Source: CAVSRC01 sp963830205 (lineage in GTDB: Bacteria; Pseudomonadota; Alphaproteobacteria; Rhizobiales; Kaistiaceae). Taken from it: 64,000 bases of DNA. The notes beneath the pieces were generated by a model. That model made no database searches. It saw only the letters and a program-made list of their open reading frames with translations, and was not told where the DNA came from. Location of the stretch: positions 124,001 through 188,000 of the forward strand of contig CAWHLP010000041.1 in the NCBI GenBank assembly GCA_963830205.1. Reading direction: 5' to 3'. Shown in pieces: positions 9,533 to 17,900 of this stretch (position 1 is the stretch's first letter; every line of letters begins with the position of its first letter). Position numbers and translations under genes: made by a program.

Positions 9533-10039
9533 TTACCGTCCTCCGCGAGCGCCCTTCATCACTGCGGCGACGCGGCGGATGGTTTCGGCGATGGTTTCCG
9601 GCTCCCCGATATTGCCGACGCCGATCTCCTTGCCCTCGTCGGTCACCAGAAAGAGGACGTCGACGATGATCGTCCGCCCGCGGGAGGGAGCGGGGATGCG
9701 CTTGATCACCACATCGGCGAGCTGGCCCCACGTCAGGCTGACCGGACTTTGCAGGCAGCGGCTCAACAGCAGGCCGGTGTCATCGAGCCGCAAGGTCGGG
9801 CAGCCGCGCATCGCCGAGACCAGCGCATAGAGCGCGAAGGGCAGGGCGATCGCGATCATCAGCCAGCCGGTCGTTTGCGAGCTGAGCACGATCGGCCCGA
9901 AGTGGTCGTCGGCATAAGAGAAACTGTCGTCGAATGCCTTGGCGATACCCGCGGCAACGATGCCGGCAAAGAAGGCCGTCATGACACCGCTGGTGAGCCG
10001 CTTCGACCGGAAGACAATCGGCAGTGTGTCGTCGGCCAT
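9533..10039 (-). CDS. Two-helix membrane protein, unknown function
   Basis: A 168-residue protein starting MADDTLPIVFRSKRLTSGV (ribosome site AGGGGGAAG). Two predicted membrane helices, about residues 17-35 and 59-78 (WLMIAIALPFALYAL), are followed by a cytosolic beta-rich domain (TLRLDDTGLLLSR, SLTWGQLADVVIKRI) and a final stretch resembling the PH-like domains found after paired helices in small bacterial membrane proteins (inference). No catalytic residues were identified. It is monocistronic by spacing. Confidence 0.7.
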   Translation of the reverse strand: MADDTLPIVFRSKRLTSGVMTAFFAGIVAAGIAKAFDDSFSYADDHFGPIVLSSQTTGWLMIAIALPFALYALVSAMRGCPTLRLDDTGLLLSRCLQSPVSLTWGQLADVVIKRIPAPSRGRTIIVDVLFLVTDEGKEIGVGNIGEPETIAETIRRVAAVMKGARGGR

Positions 10040-10230
10040 GGCAATCTTCCCCCTGCGGTTGCACACCCGATCATGCCGCATGAGCGGTGAGGGCGCTGTG
10101 GCGGCGGCCACAGGGGGGTGCGCGGAGGGTGCACTTTTCCCTTCCCGCGCGCTGGAAGCGCCGGGGGATGAAGATTTCTCACGTCCCTGTCGCGCCTTGC
10201 GGCGCTCCTCGCCGCTTGCGGCGAGGGGGT

Positions 10231-10292
10231 GGCGGGCGCTCGATGAGTGCCGCGTCGGGTAGTCCAGTGGTGGCGCTCACCGAGCGCCCGCC
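10231..10292. repeat. Inverted repeat with 12-base exact arms
   Basis: GGCGGGCGCTCG at 10231-10242 is the exact reverse complement of CGAGCGCCCGCC at 10281-10292, extendable inwards by five bases with one mismatch. The loop is about 28 bases. It looks like a degenerate mobile or REP-like unit. Confidence 0.6.
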
Positions 10293-10655
10293 GCGGGATT
10301 TACGCGTTCCGGTCCGTCTGGGCCGGCAGAGGCAGGGCTGGCACGTCGGCCGCCCGAAACCACCGCGGTGCCGGGGCCTCGATTTCCCGGGCCGGTCTCA
10401 CCGCGGCTGACCTCTGCCCGCCTTTAGCGCTGCACCATTTCAGGGCTTCAGCGCACGGAGGCTGCCCTCCGCTGACGGGGTTCCGAGCTCCGCCCTTCTG
10501 TTTGCGAAACATCAGGACGGACACCGCACCCCGCTCCACCGAACGAACGCCTCCGGACGGCGCCCCCTCATTGAGCGAGGATGCCGACCAATATGGGGGC
10601 GGTTTGGGGAGGGGGGATAAGTATTTTCTCGCGGCATCGCCACGGGCGCTGAATC

Positions 10656-10768
10656 ACCTCTCCCCAGCGGGGAGAGGTCGCGAGCGAAGCGAGCGGGTGA
10701 GGGGGCGCCGAGTTATCCTGATGGGCTCTCGCCCCCTCACCCTGTCCCTCTCCCCAACGGGGCGAGGG
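10656..10768. repeat. Nested CTCTCCCC palindrome pair
   Basis: Two palindromes, CTCTCCCCAGCGGGGAGAG (10658-10676) and CCTCTCCCCAACGGGGCGAGG (10747-10767), flank the inverted pair GGGTGAGGGGGCG (10695-10707) and CGCCCCCTCACCC (10730-10742). Repeats of this kind are common between genes in alphaproteobacteria. A related CCCTCCCC type recurs at 61832-61934 in this window. Confidence 0.7.
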
Positions 10769-10966
10769 GACGGCCAAACGGATGTCGGTGTCCCTTGGAA
10801 TATCTGCGGGGTTCGTGTTGCTGCGGTGGCCCGGATGGGCCGCGAGCAAAATCCGCGAGGCAGCATCGGCCGCCTGCGATCGTCATCCAGATTGCCGCTG
10901 GGAGCCCAAGGGACTACGCTGACACTCGGAACTGGCGTTCATCTGGCGGTGCCGGTAAATAGCGTC

Positions 10967-12205
10967 ATGCCTATCATCGAACGTCGCTTCCGCGCGCTGT
11001 TTCTGGCGCTTTTCGCCGTCTTCATTCTGTTCGGCACGTCGATCACCATTATTGGCGCGACGCTGCCCAAGATCCTCGCCGACTTCCATTGGAATTACTT
11101 CGTCGCCGGCGTGGTGATCGGCGCCGGCGCCGTGGCCTATTTCGTGTCGTCGTTTGCCGCAGGTTATCTGATTAAGTACGGGGGTCCCAAGCCGACCATC
11201 GTGCTCGGGCTGGTGTTCGAAGTCGTCGGACTCGCCTTTTTTGCGATCACCCCCGATCCTCTTGCCAACACGCTGCTCAGCGCGCTGATCGGTCTCGGTG
11301 AGGGCTGCATCGAAGTCGGCGTCAATACGGCGACGCTGCGTATCGATCCGCACAACACCGGTCGGCCGATGAACCTGATGCACGGCGCCTTTGCCGTCGG
11401 CGCGATCCTCGGGCCGCTCGCCGTCGGCATTTTGGTGCAGAGCGGCCTGAGCTGGATTTTGGTCTACCGTGGAATGGCGCTCGTTCCCGCGCTGCTGGTC
11501 GTGATGATGGCGTTCATCGCATTGCCGAAAATCACGCACCAGGCGGCGGAAGGCGAGGAGGCACCAGAACGCTTGAGTGCAAATCCCGCCTATTGGCTTT
11601 CGTTTATCGCGCTTTTTCTCTACGTCGGCGTTGAACTGGGCGTCTCGAACTGGGTGGCGGAGTATTTCGTTGTCGCGTTTGCCCACTCGGCTGCGGCGGG
11701 CGCGCTGCTGGTTTCACTGTTCTGGGCGGGCTTGCTCGCCGGGCGCTTCGGCGTTCCGCTGCTGTACAAGGGGTCGCGCCAGGACGCCGTGCTTGTTGGA
11801 TTCGCGATGCTGGCGACCGTGTCGATCGCCGTGCTCACGCTGCTGGGCTATATCGCCGCCACCCCGCTCACGATCGGCATTGCCCAAGGCTTCGTTTTCC
11901 TCGCCGGATTGGGTTGCTCGATCTACTACCCGGTCGTCATCACGCTGCTCGGCAAGTGCTTTCCTCATGCACAGAGCCAGGTCATCGGTTTCGCGGCAAC
12001 CGGTGGCGGCATCGGCGCGTTCGTATTCCCCTTCATCATGTCGGCGATCGCTCAAAACTGGGGAATCCGAGCCGGCTTCGCGACCTACGCCATGTTCGCC
12101 ATCGCCATGACCATCGCGGGCTACGGGCTGGCCAGCATCGCCAAGAGAGGCAAGCGGCCGGTCGCGGGAAAATTGGTGTCCGCGCCCGCCGCCAAGTCCA
12201 CTTGA
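10967..12205 (+). CDS. Major facilitator superfamily transporter
   Basis: A 412-residue polytopic membrane protein starting MPIIERRFRALFLALF. About 12 hydrophobic segments are visible, in two halves split by a polar loop near residue 195 (KITHQAAEGEEAPERL). GYLIKYGGPKP after helix 2 fits the MFS loop 2-3 signature, and GLGEGCIEVGVNTATL with HGAFAVGAILGPL resembles the FucP-like sugar/unknown-substrate branch. The substrate cannot be told. The frame is open far upstream, but the first 240 codons are non-protein-like. GC looks slightly lower than in neighbours. Downstream, convergent, is a receiver-domain gene. Confidence 0.85.
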   Translation: MPIIERRFRALFLALFAVFILFGTSITIIGATLPKILADFHWNYFVAGVVIGAGAVAYFVSSFAAGYLIKYGGPKPTIVLGLVFEVVGLAFFAITPDPLANTLLSALIGLGEGCIEVGVNTATLRIDPHNTGRPMNLMHGAFAVGAILGPLAVGILVQSGLSWILVYRGMALVPALLVVMMAFIALPKITHQAAEGEEAPERLSANPAYWLSFIALFLYVGVELGVSNWVAEYFVVAFAHSAAAGALLVSLFWAGLLAGRFGVPLLYKGSRQDAVLVGFAMLATVSIAVLTLLGYIAATPLTIGIAQGFVFLAGLGCSIYYPVVITLLGKCFPHAQSQVIGFAATGGGIGAFVFPFIMSAIAQNWGIRAGFATYAMFAIAMTIAGYGLASIAKRGKRPVAGKLVSAPAAKST

Positions 12206-12227
12206 GCTTAAGGACGGCGACGCCGCG

Positions 12228-12614
12228 CTATTCCGCTGTGCGGGCTCCCGCCAAGAGGGTTTGCGAGATCATCACCACGTCGCGCGCCGCGACCGGCTTG
12301 GGTTGATAGAGGCTGTCGGTCACCATCTGGCTGGTGTGGACCGGAAATCCGGACACGTAGAGGATCGGCGCCGGACAGCCGATCGCGCGCAGGACCCGTG
12401 CCAGTTCGAGCCCGTCCATGTTGCCCGAGAGGCGCACGTCGATCACGGCGATGTCGATCTGGTAGCCGCGCTGGAGCAGCGCCAGGGAAGTCTCGGCAGA
12501 GTTGGCCGCGACGACGAGGCACCCGGCCGCGTGGAATTGGTCAACCAACTCCTGGAGGAGCAGTGGGTCGTCTTCGACGACAAGCGCCACCGAACCCGCA
12601 ATCTGCTGGCCCAT
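12228..12614 (-). CDS. Stand-alone response-regulator receiver domain
   Basis: A 128-residue single-domain receiver (CheY-like). The acidic pair is in LVVEDDPLLL (Asp15/Asp16), the phospho-acceptor is Asp59 in IAVIDVRLSG, Ser in ILYVSGF takes the Thr/Ser position, and the conserved Lys is in LYQPKPV. No output domain or partner kinase lies nearby, so it is an orphan. The ATG at 12614 follows GGGAGACG. Alphaproteobacterial single-domain receivers usually act in phosphorelays or bind target proteins; which one applies is unknown. Confidence 0.9.
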   Translation of the reverse strand: MGQQIAGSVALVVEDDPLLLQELVDQFHAAGCLVVAANSAETSLALLQRGYQIDIAVIDVRLSGNMDGLELARVLRAIGCPAPILYVSGFPVHTSQMVTDSLYQPKPVAARDVVMISQTLLAGARTAE

Positions 12615-12666
12615 GAGACGTCTCCCAAAGGGCCCCTACAATGAACTGTGGCAGGAGAGGGCAGGT

Positions 12667-12831
12667 TCAACCCTTAGGAGAACTGCGGCTCAATTCCGTT
12701 GTTGCGATACGCGCGACGGCCGCGCGAATTCGGCGCTCCAACGGTCCTATGAGGGAGGGATAGTGCTCGGCGGCGTAAGCGAGGATTTCGTCCAGGTCGG
12801 CCAGCGCCGACTCGGTCCAGACGAGTTTCAT
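12667..12831 (-). pseudogene. Truncated ParE/RelE-type toxin
   Basis: The 54-codon frame starts MKLVWTESALADLDEILAY, the N-terminal helix pair of ParE-family toxins, continues to RIRAAVARIA and then stops at TGA (12667-12669). Intact family members are about 95 residues and carry the beta-sheet with the functional Arg/Tyr residues after this point, so the active half is missing. Its ATG overlaps the antitoxin stop as ATGA, the classic coupling of such pairs. The downstream bases do not continue the family in any frame that I could read, so this looks like decay rather than one lost base. Confidence 0.7.
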
Positions 12832-13058
12832 TTGCGATGCTTGGTAAAGACCGCCTCGACCTGGGCCCCGGTCGCGAAGCGACCCTCTGCCGAATCCCGC
12901 AAGCCGCGATCGATGCCCGCCAGTTCATCAGGCGTCGCGTGGTAGGCGCCGGAATTGACCTCGGCCTCGATCTCGTGGGCAAGCGCCGCCAACTCTTCCT
13001 GCGCCGCATCGGGCCACGCATCCGCGCGACGGACGATATCGTTCAGGGCCTTGTTCAT
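12828..13058 (-). CDS. Antitoxin of a ParE-type pair
   Basis: A 76-residue protein, MNKALNDIVRRADAWPDAA, then QEELAALAHEIEAEV, a Gly-Ala-Tyr hinge, and a charged tail ending VEAVFTKHRK. This layout (helical N-terminus, then a short acidic segment with TPDELAGIDRGL) is that of antitoxins encoded directly before ParE-family toxins. It overlaps the toxin remnant by four bases. The ribosome site is poor (TTGAGCCC). With its toxin truncated it is probably an orphan antitoxin, which could still neutralise a related toxin elsewhere (inference). Confidence 0.75.
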   Translation of the reverse strand: MNKALNDIVRRADAWPDAAQEELAALAHEIEAEVNSGAYHATPDELAGIDRGLRDSAEGRFATGAQVEAVFTKHRK

Positions 13059-13112
13059 GGGCTCAATATAGCACCGAGGGGGACGAATTGGAGCCGCCGC
13101 TCTCTGTGCGTC

Positions 13113-13373
13113 GTCCTTCGCGAAAGCGGAGGACCGGCCTCGGCAGGCGAGGGCTGTCGTGCTTGTGGAGACCGATCCCCCGGTCAAGCCGGGGGATGAC
13201 GGGATGGGGACAAGACCGTGCAACACACTCCGTTCATGCCCGGCTCCGACCGGGCATCCAGGCGAAAGGTGCCACTCGGCGATTCAGACCTGGGTCCCCA
13301 TCTACGTGGGGACGAACGGAGGAAGGGGCGATTCCGAGTTCGTAGGGCGGGTTGGCCGCAGGCGTAACCCGCC
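13113..13373. repeat. Cluster of five different short palindromes
   Basis: In 260 gene-free bases: GTCCTTCGC/GCGGAGGAC (13113-13134), ATCCCCCGG/CCGGGGGAT (13175-13197), ATGCCCGG/CCGGGCAT (13236-13257), GTCCCCA/TGGGGAC (13294-13313) and GGCGGGTT/AACCCGCC (13347-13373). Each resembles a different interspersed palindromic repeat type. No gene is visible in 13059-13422. Confidence 0.75.
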
Positions 13374-13422
13374 GCGCAAGCGGCAGCTTCAGGAAGCGGC
13401 GGAATACACTTCGCCTTCGGCC

Positions 13423-13836
13423 TTAGGAGGTGGGTACACTAAAGAGGTCGGCTTGGGGGACACCTATCGCACGAACGGCGATGTTCCATCCGCCAATCTC
13501 GTCGTCTGCTTGGAGTACCGCGACGCGGAGGCGTCCGGCTGCTCCGATTAAGACACCCTGAAAGACCCCTATTCCCCTGGTTCTCAGCTTCCCTCCAAAC
13601 TCAGCATCGAAGGAAACATCGAAAAGGACATCGTCATTTAGCGTACCGCGTAGTCGGACCGGGATCACGTCCGGCTCGTCTACCGTGCGGTCGAAGACTG
13701 TTACGACGGTCAGTTGGGGTATTGCGACAGGGAACGACGCCGTCGACAACTCATCAATCAAATTGACCAAGCTGATATTATTGGTTCTTGCGTCTTGGAC
13801 TGCGGTTTCGCAGCAAGCGCACAATTGACTTTGCAT
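13423..13836 (-). CDS. Unknown protein, possibly DUF6941-like, last gene of atypical cassette
   Basis: A 137-residue soluble protein. The N-terminus MQSQLCACCETAVQDARTN, then ISLVNLIDELSTASFPVAIP and LTVVTVFDRT, resembles small beta-sandwich proteins annotated as DUF6941; I make that match from memory and hold it loosely. Base composition is visibly less GC-rich than the chromosome around it. Only five bases separate it from the upstream gene, so it is the third gene of an operon running leftwards from 14773. The ribosome site is unclear. Function unknown. Confidence 0.6.
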   Translation of the reverse strand: MQSQLCACCETAVQDARTNNISLVNLIDELSTASFPVAIPQLTVVTVFDRTVDEPDVIPVRLRGTLNDDVLFDVSFDAEFGGKLRTRGIGVFQGVLIGAAGRLRVAVLQADDEIGGWNIAVRAIGVPQADLFSVPTS

Positions 13837-13841
13837 CGACG

Positions 13842-14276
13842 TCAGGCCGACACTACGAGTTGTTGAACATTTGCTGTCGAACGATCAGAAAAGGTTGAGT
13901 TGAGTAACTTTGGGCCCACTCTCGTCGCTGTCGTAGTGGGGCGATAGGTCTCGATGAGCAACTGACGAACACGCTCAAGCCATTTGAATTCTGGCAGCGG
14001 AACAATCGATATTGTTTCTTCACGAAGGGAGGAGATGTCGCCCCTGATCCAGAGCGCGACCAAACAAGCATACGGCGTTACAAGTTCTCGCATGGTTTGA
14101 GGCAGAACTGACGCAGAGGATTTATATTCTGCAACAAGCTGAGCACCGGACATACTCTTGCCTAGAAGACGAACGCTTGAGTCTTCCTGCAATCGTCGAA
14201 TAAGGTACAGCGGCGTATTCGCCACGACGAAGGCGGTGGCAGCGCCTTCCAGATTGATATGAGCCGGCAAAGTCAT
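13842..14276 (-). CDS. Unknown protein, middle gene of atypical cassette
   Basis: A 144-residue protein starting MTLPAHINLEGAATAFVVA, with GGAGGG ahead of the ATG at 14276. That ATG overlaps the stop of the preceding gene as ATGA, showing translational coupling. The sequence contains TPLYLIRRLQEDSSVRLLG, AEYKSSASVLPQTM and LVALWIRGDISSL, and is helical and soluble with no membrane segment. I do not recognise the family. Codon use is relaxed compared with flanking housekeeping genes, as in the other two members, which suggests acquisition by transfer. Confidence 0.65.
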   Translation of the reverse strand: MTLPAHINLEGAATAFVVANTPLYLIRRLQEDSSVRLLGKSMSGAQLVAEYKSSASVLPQTMRELVTPYACLVALWIRGDISSLREETISIVPLPEFKWLERVRQLLIETYRPTTTATRVGPKLLNSTFSDRSTANVQQLVVSA

Positions 14277-14773
14277 CCTACAACCCTCCAAAATTCCTTC
14301 GTCGAATTAGGGTATGGGCAGTCACCCACGGCGTGGATAACTTCGTGGCATTCGCCCCACTTGCTCAGCACGTACGGGACCCTTAGCCCTCCGAGATTCT
14401 CTACGCGGACCACCAAGCCTGAATGCTCCATGTCCCCTTGCGAGGAGACGTAAACCGCAACGTCACCACACTTCACGTCTGCCAGTTCAGTGATCTGCTT
14501 ATAGTTGTCTTCTTTAAGTATTTTTCGTATCGCAGACGGTTCAGAGATTCCGGTGCGCCTCGCTGCAAAAGTTAACCCATGGCAGTTATAAGATGCAGTG
14601 GCGTTGCCTCTCGAGTGGTCCGCGTCGCGATGCTTCTGTCGGTAGGCGTCGCATTGCGCTAATTTCCCCGCTATAAGCGGGGTGCGGTCAAAATAATTCT
14701 CTACAGTGTTGCCAACACGAGTGTCCAAGCGAAGGTGACCGCGAAGTGGCGGCTGTCCGATTGTTTGATTCAT
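14273..14773 (-). CDS. Putative cysteine peptidase-like protein, first gene of atypical cassette
   Basis: A 166-residue protein if started at MNQTIGQPPLRG (14773); GTG at 14830 is an alternative, giving 185. A Cys-His pair resembling papain-like CHAP/NlpC folds is visible: Cys64 in SYNCHGLTFAARRTG, then GDVAVYVSSQGDMEHSGLVV with His117, followed by VLSKWGECHEVIHA. This order (nucleophile Cys at a helix start, later His in a strand) fits an amidase/peptidase, with a cell-wall or protein bond as substrate (inference). There is no signal peptide with the short start. It leads a tightly coupled three-gene unit of lower GC. Confidence 0.6.
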   Translation of the reverse strand: MNQTIGQPPLRGHLRLDTRVGNTVENYFDRTPLIAGKLAQCDAYRQKHRDADHSRGNATASYNCHGLTFAARRTGISEPSAIRKILKEDNYKQITELADVKCGDVAVYVSSQGDMEHSGLVVRVENLGGLRVPYVLSKWGECHEVIHAVGDCPYPNSTKEFWRVVG

Positions 14774-14933
14774 CGCCACACCCGTATCCAGCCTGCCCAG
14801 CACCGCCGCGGCGTACATCATCACCAGCACATTGGCGCAGCGAGTGCTCGCGCGTCTTGGCCGTCAACCTAGCATATTCTGACGTCTGATTCAGACCGGA
14901 AGTTTGAGAAGTCAAGGTTTCCTGGAGAAAGAA

Positions 14934-14956
14934 ATGGCCGGGACAGGCCCGGCCAT
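14934..14956 (-). terminator. Rho-independent terminator after nrdJ
   Basis: On the minus strand, ATGGCCGGGCC and CCCGGCCAT pair around a short loop and run into TTCTTTCTCC, 30 bases beyond the nrdJ stop. Confidence 0.75.
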
Positions 14957-14985
14957 CACCCATTCAGTGCTGATATGGATGGAGT

Positions 14986-17900
14986 CTACGAGCACCCCGT
15001 CGTGCCGCCGCAGGTGTCGCACTTGAGGCAGGTGCCGTTCCTGACCAGCGTGAAGTTGCCGCATTCGGGGCAGGCGTCGCCCTGATAGCCGGCCATGCGC
15101 GCCGCGGCTGAACGCTCCGCCTTGCTCGGGCCTTCGGCCTTTGGCGCCTCGCTCTTGGCGTAGCTGCCGGCCGGCTTGAAGGCCGGGCCTTCGGCCTTGG
15201 TGGCGGGGGCCGCCTCGACCGCCTTCGGCTTCACCACCGGTGCGGCCTCGGCGAGGCCGAGCTTCATCTGCGGCGCGGAGGCCGCGACCTCGCGGCGCAC
15301 GGCGGCGGTGGCAAGCGCCGCCCGGGCGGCGCCGGCACCGGTGCCGCCGATGGCCGTGACCGAGCCGGAGGCGGGGCCGCGCGATCCGCCGGTGTCGCTG
15401 CTGCCGCGGGCGTCGGTCGCCGTGCGGTTGACCAGCGCCAGCGGCCTGCCGCGGAAGAGGCCGTGGGAGACCGCCGAATCCGGCGTCTTCATCTGCGGCT
15501 CGCCGCCGACCGCGGTGGTGCCGTTGTCGCCGGGCACCACATGGCCGAGGTCGTGGCGGCCGAGATAGGAGATGGCGAGCTCGCGGAAGACATAGTCGAG
15601 GATCGAGGTCGCGTTCTTGATGGCGTCGTTGCCCTGGACGATGCCGGCCGGCTCGAAGCGGGTGAAGGTGAAGGCATCGACATATTCCTCGAGCGGCACG
15701 CCGTATTGCAGGCCGAGCGAGATGGCGATGGCGAAGTTGTTCATCAGCGAGCGGAAGGCGGCGCCTTCCTTGTGCATGTCGATGAAGATCTCGCCCAGCC
15801 GGCCGTCGTCGTATTCGCCGGTGTGCAGATAGACCTTGTGGCCGCCGACGATCGCCTTCTGGGCATAGCCCTTGCGCCGGTTGGGCAGCTTCTCGCGCTC
15901 GCGCACCGCCTTCTCGATGATGCGCTCGACGATGCGCTCGGCGACCACCTCGGCGCGCGCCGCCGCGGGCTTGGCGATGAGCGCCTCGACCGCATCGTCC
16001 TCGTCCTCGTCGTCATCGGCGAGCAACTGGGCGTTCAGCGGCTGCGACAGCTTGGAGCCGTCGCGGTAGAGCGCGTTGGCCTTCAGCGCCAGCTTCCAGG
16101 ACAGCATGTAGGCGTTCTTGCAGTCCTCGACGGTGGCGTCGTTCTGCATGTTGATGGTCTTGGAGATGGCGCCGGTGATGAAGGGCTGCGCCGCCGCCAG
16201 CATGTGGATGTGGCTGTCGACCGAGAGGAAGCGCTTGCCGATCTTGCCGCACGGGGATGCGCAATCGAAGACGGCGAGGTGCTCGTCCTTGAGGCCGGGC
16301 GCGCCTTCCAGCGTCATCGTCCCGCAGACATGGGTGTTGGCCGCCTCGATCTCCTTCTTGGAGAAGCCGAGATGGGTGAGGAGGTCGAAGGACGGGTCGG
16401 AGAGCTTCTCCTCCGGCACGTCGAAGGCCGCCATCTGCTCGTCGCCGATGGTCCAGCGGTTGAACACGAACTTGATGTCGAAGGCGGTCTTCACCGCCTC
16501 GTTGACCTTGGCGATGGTCGCGTCGGAGAAGCCCTTGGCCTTCAGCGCCGCCGGGTTGATGACCGGCGCGCCGTCGAGGCTGCCGCGGCCGACGGCGTAA
16601 TCGATCATGCCCTTGATGGCGGCGTCGTCGTAGCCGAGCACGCGCAGCGCTTCCGGCACCGCGCGGTTGATGATCTTGAAGTAGCCGCCGCCGGCGAGCT
16701 TCTTGAACTTGACCAGCGCGAAATCGGGCTCGATGCCGGTGGTGTCGCAGTCCATGACCAGGCCGATGGTGCCGGTCGGCGCGATGACCGAGACCTGCGC
16801 GTTGCGGAAGCCGTGCGCTTCGCCGAGCGCCAGCGCGTGGTCCCAGGCGACGCGGGCGTGGGCGACGAGCGCCTCGTCCGGGCAGGCCGCGGCGTCGAGC
16901 GGCACCGGGGTGACGTGCAGCGCCTCGTAGCCCTCGGCATGGCCGTAGGCGGCGCGGCGATGGTTGCGGATGACGCGGAGCATCGCTTCGCGGTTCTTGC
17001 CGTAGCCGGGGAAGGCGCCGAGCTCGCCGGCCATCTCGGCCGAGGTGGCGTAGCTGACGCCGGTCATCACCGCGGTGATGGCGGCGGCGATGGCGCGGCC
17101 TTCCGCCGAATCATAGGGGATGGCCGAGGACATCAGCAGGCCGCCGATATTGGCGTAGCCGAGGCCGAGCGTGCGGTACTCGTAGGAGAGCTCGGCGATG
17201 CGGCGCGAGGGGAACTGCGCCATCATCACCGAGATTTCGAGCACGATGGTCCACAGGCGCACCGCGTGCTCGAAGGATTCGACGTCGAAGTTGGCGGTCG
17301 GCAGCCGGCCGTCGCCGGTTGCCGATTGCCCATCGGCCTTCTTGAACTGCATCAGGTTGATCGAGGCGAGATTGCACGCCGTGTCGTCGAGGAACATGTA
17401 TTCCGAGCACGGGTTCGAGGCGCGGATCGGCCCCGAGGCCGGGCAGGTGTGCCAGTCGTTGATGGTGGTGTGGAACTGGATGCCGGGATCGGCCGACTGC
17501 CAGGCGGCGTTGCCGATCATCTCCCACAGGTCGCGCGCCTTGATCGTCTTGTCGGCCTTGCGCGAGATGCGGCCGGTGAGCTGCCAGTCGCCGTCGTCCT
17601 CGACGGCGCGCAGGAAGTCGTCGGTGACCCGCACCGAGTTGTTGGAATTCTGGCCGGAGACGGTGAGGTAGGCCTCCGAATCCCAGTCCGTGTCGTAGAT
17701 CGGCACGTCGATGTCGGTGTAGCCCTGCCTGGCGAACTGGATGACGCGCAGGATGTAGTTCTGCGGGATCTGCGCTCGTCTGGCGGCCTTGATCTCGCGC
17801 TTGAGCGCCGGGTTCTTGGCCGGGTCGAAGCACGAGCCGTCCGGCCCGTCGCAATTGACGCAGGCGCGCATGATCGCCTTGAGGTGGGCGGCGAGGATCT

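Larger units (their letters stand above)
10040..10966. other. 927-base gene-poor stretch with palindromic repeats
   Basis: I find no credible gene here. Open frames crossing it are arginine/proline-rich with no ribosome site or recognisable motif. It holds two groups of inverted repeats (listed separately) and ends in the leader of the MFS gene. The last 60 bases before 10967 carry no good ribosome site, so the MFS start is less certain than others. Confidence 0.6.

Noticed and set aside
10242..10410. Short open frame beginning MSAASGSPVVAL in the repeat gap
   Set aside because: Basic, proline-rich, lies within an inverted repeat and has no homologous feel; not reported as a gene.
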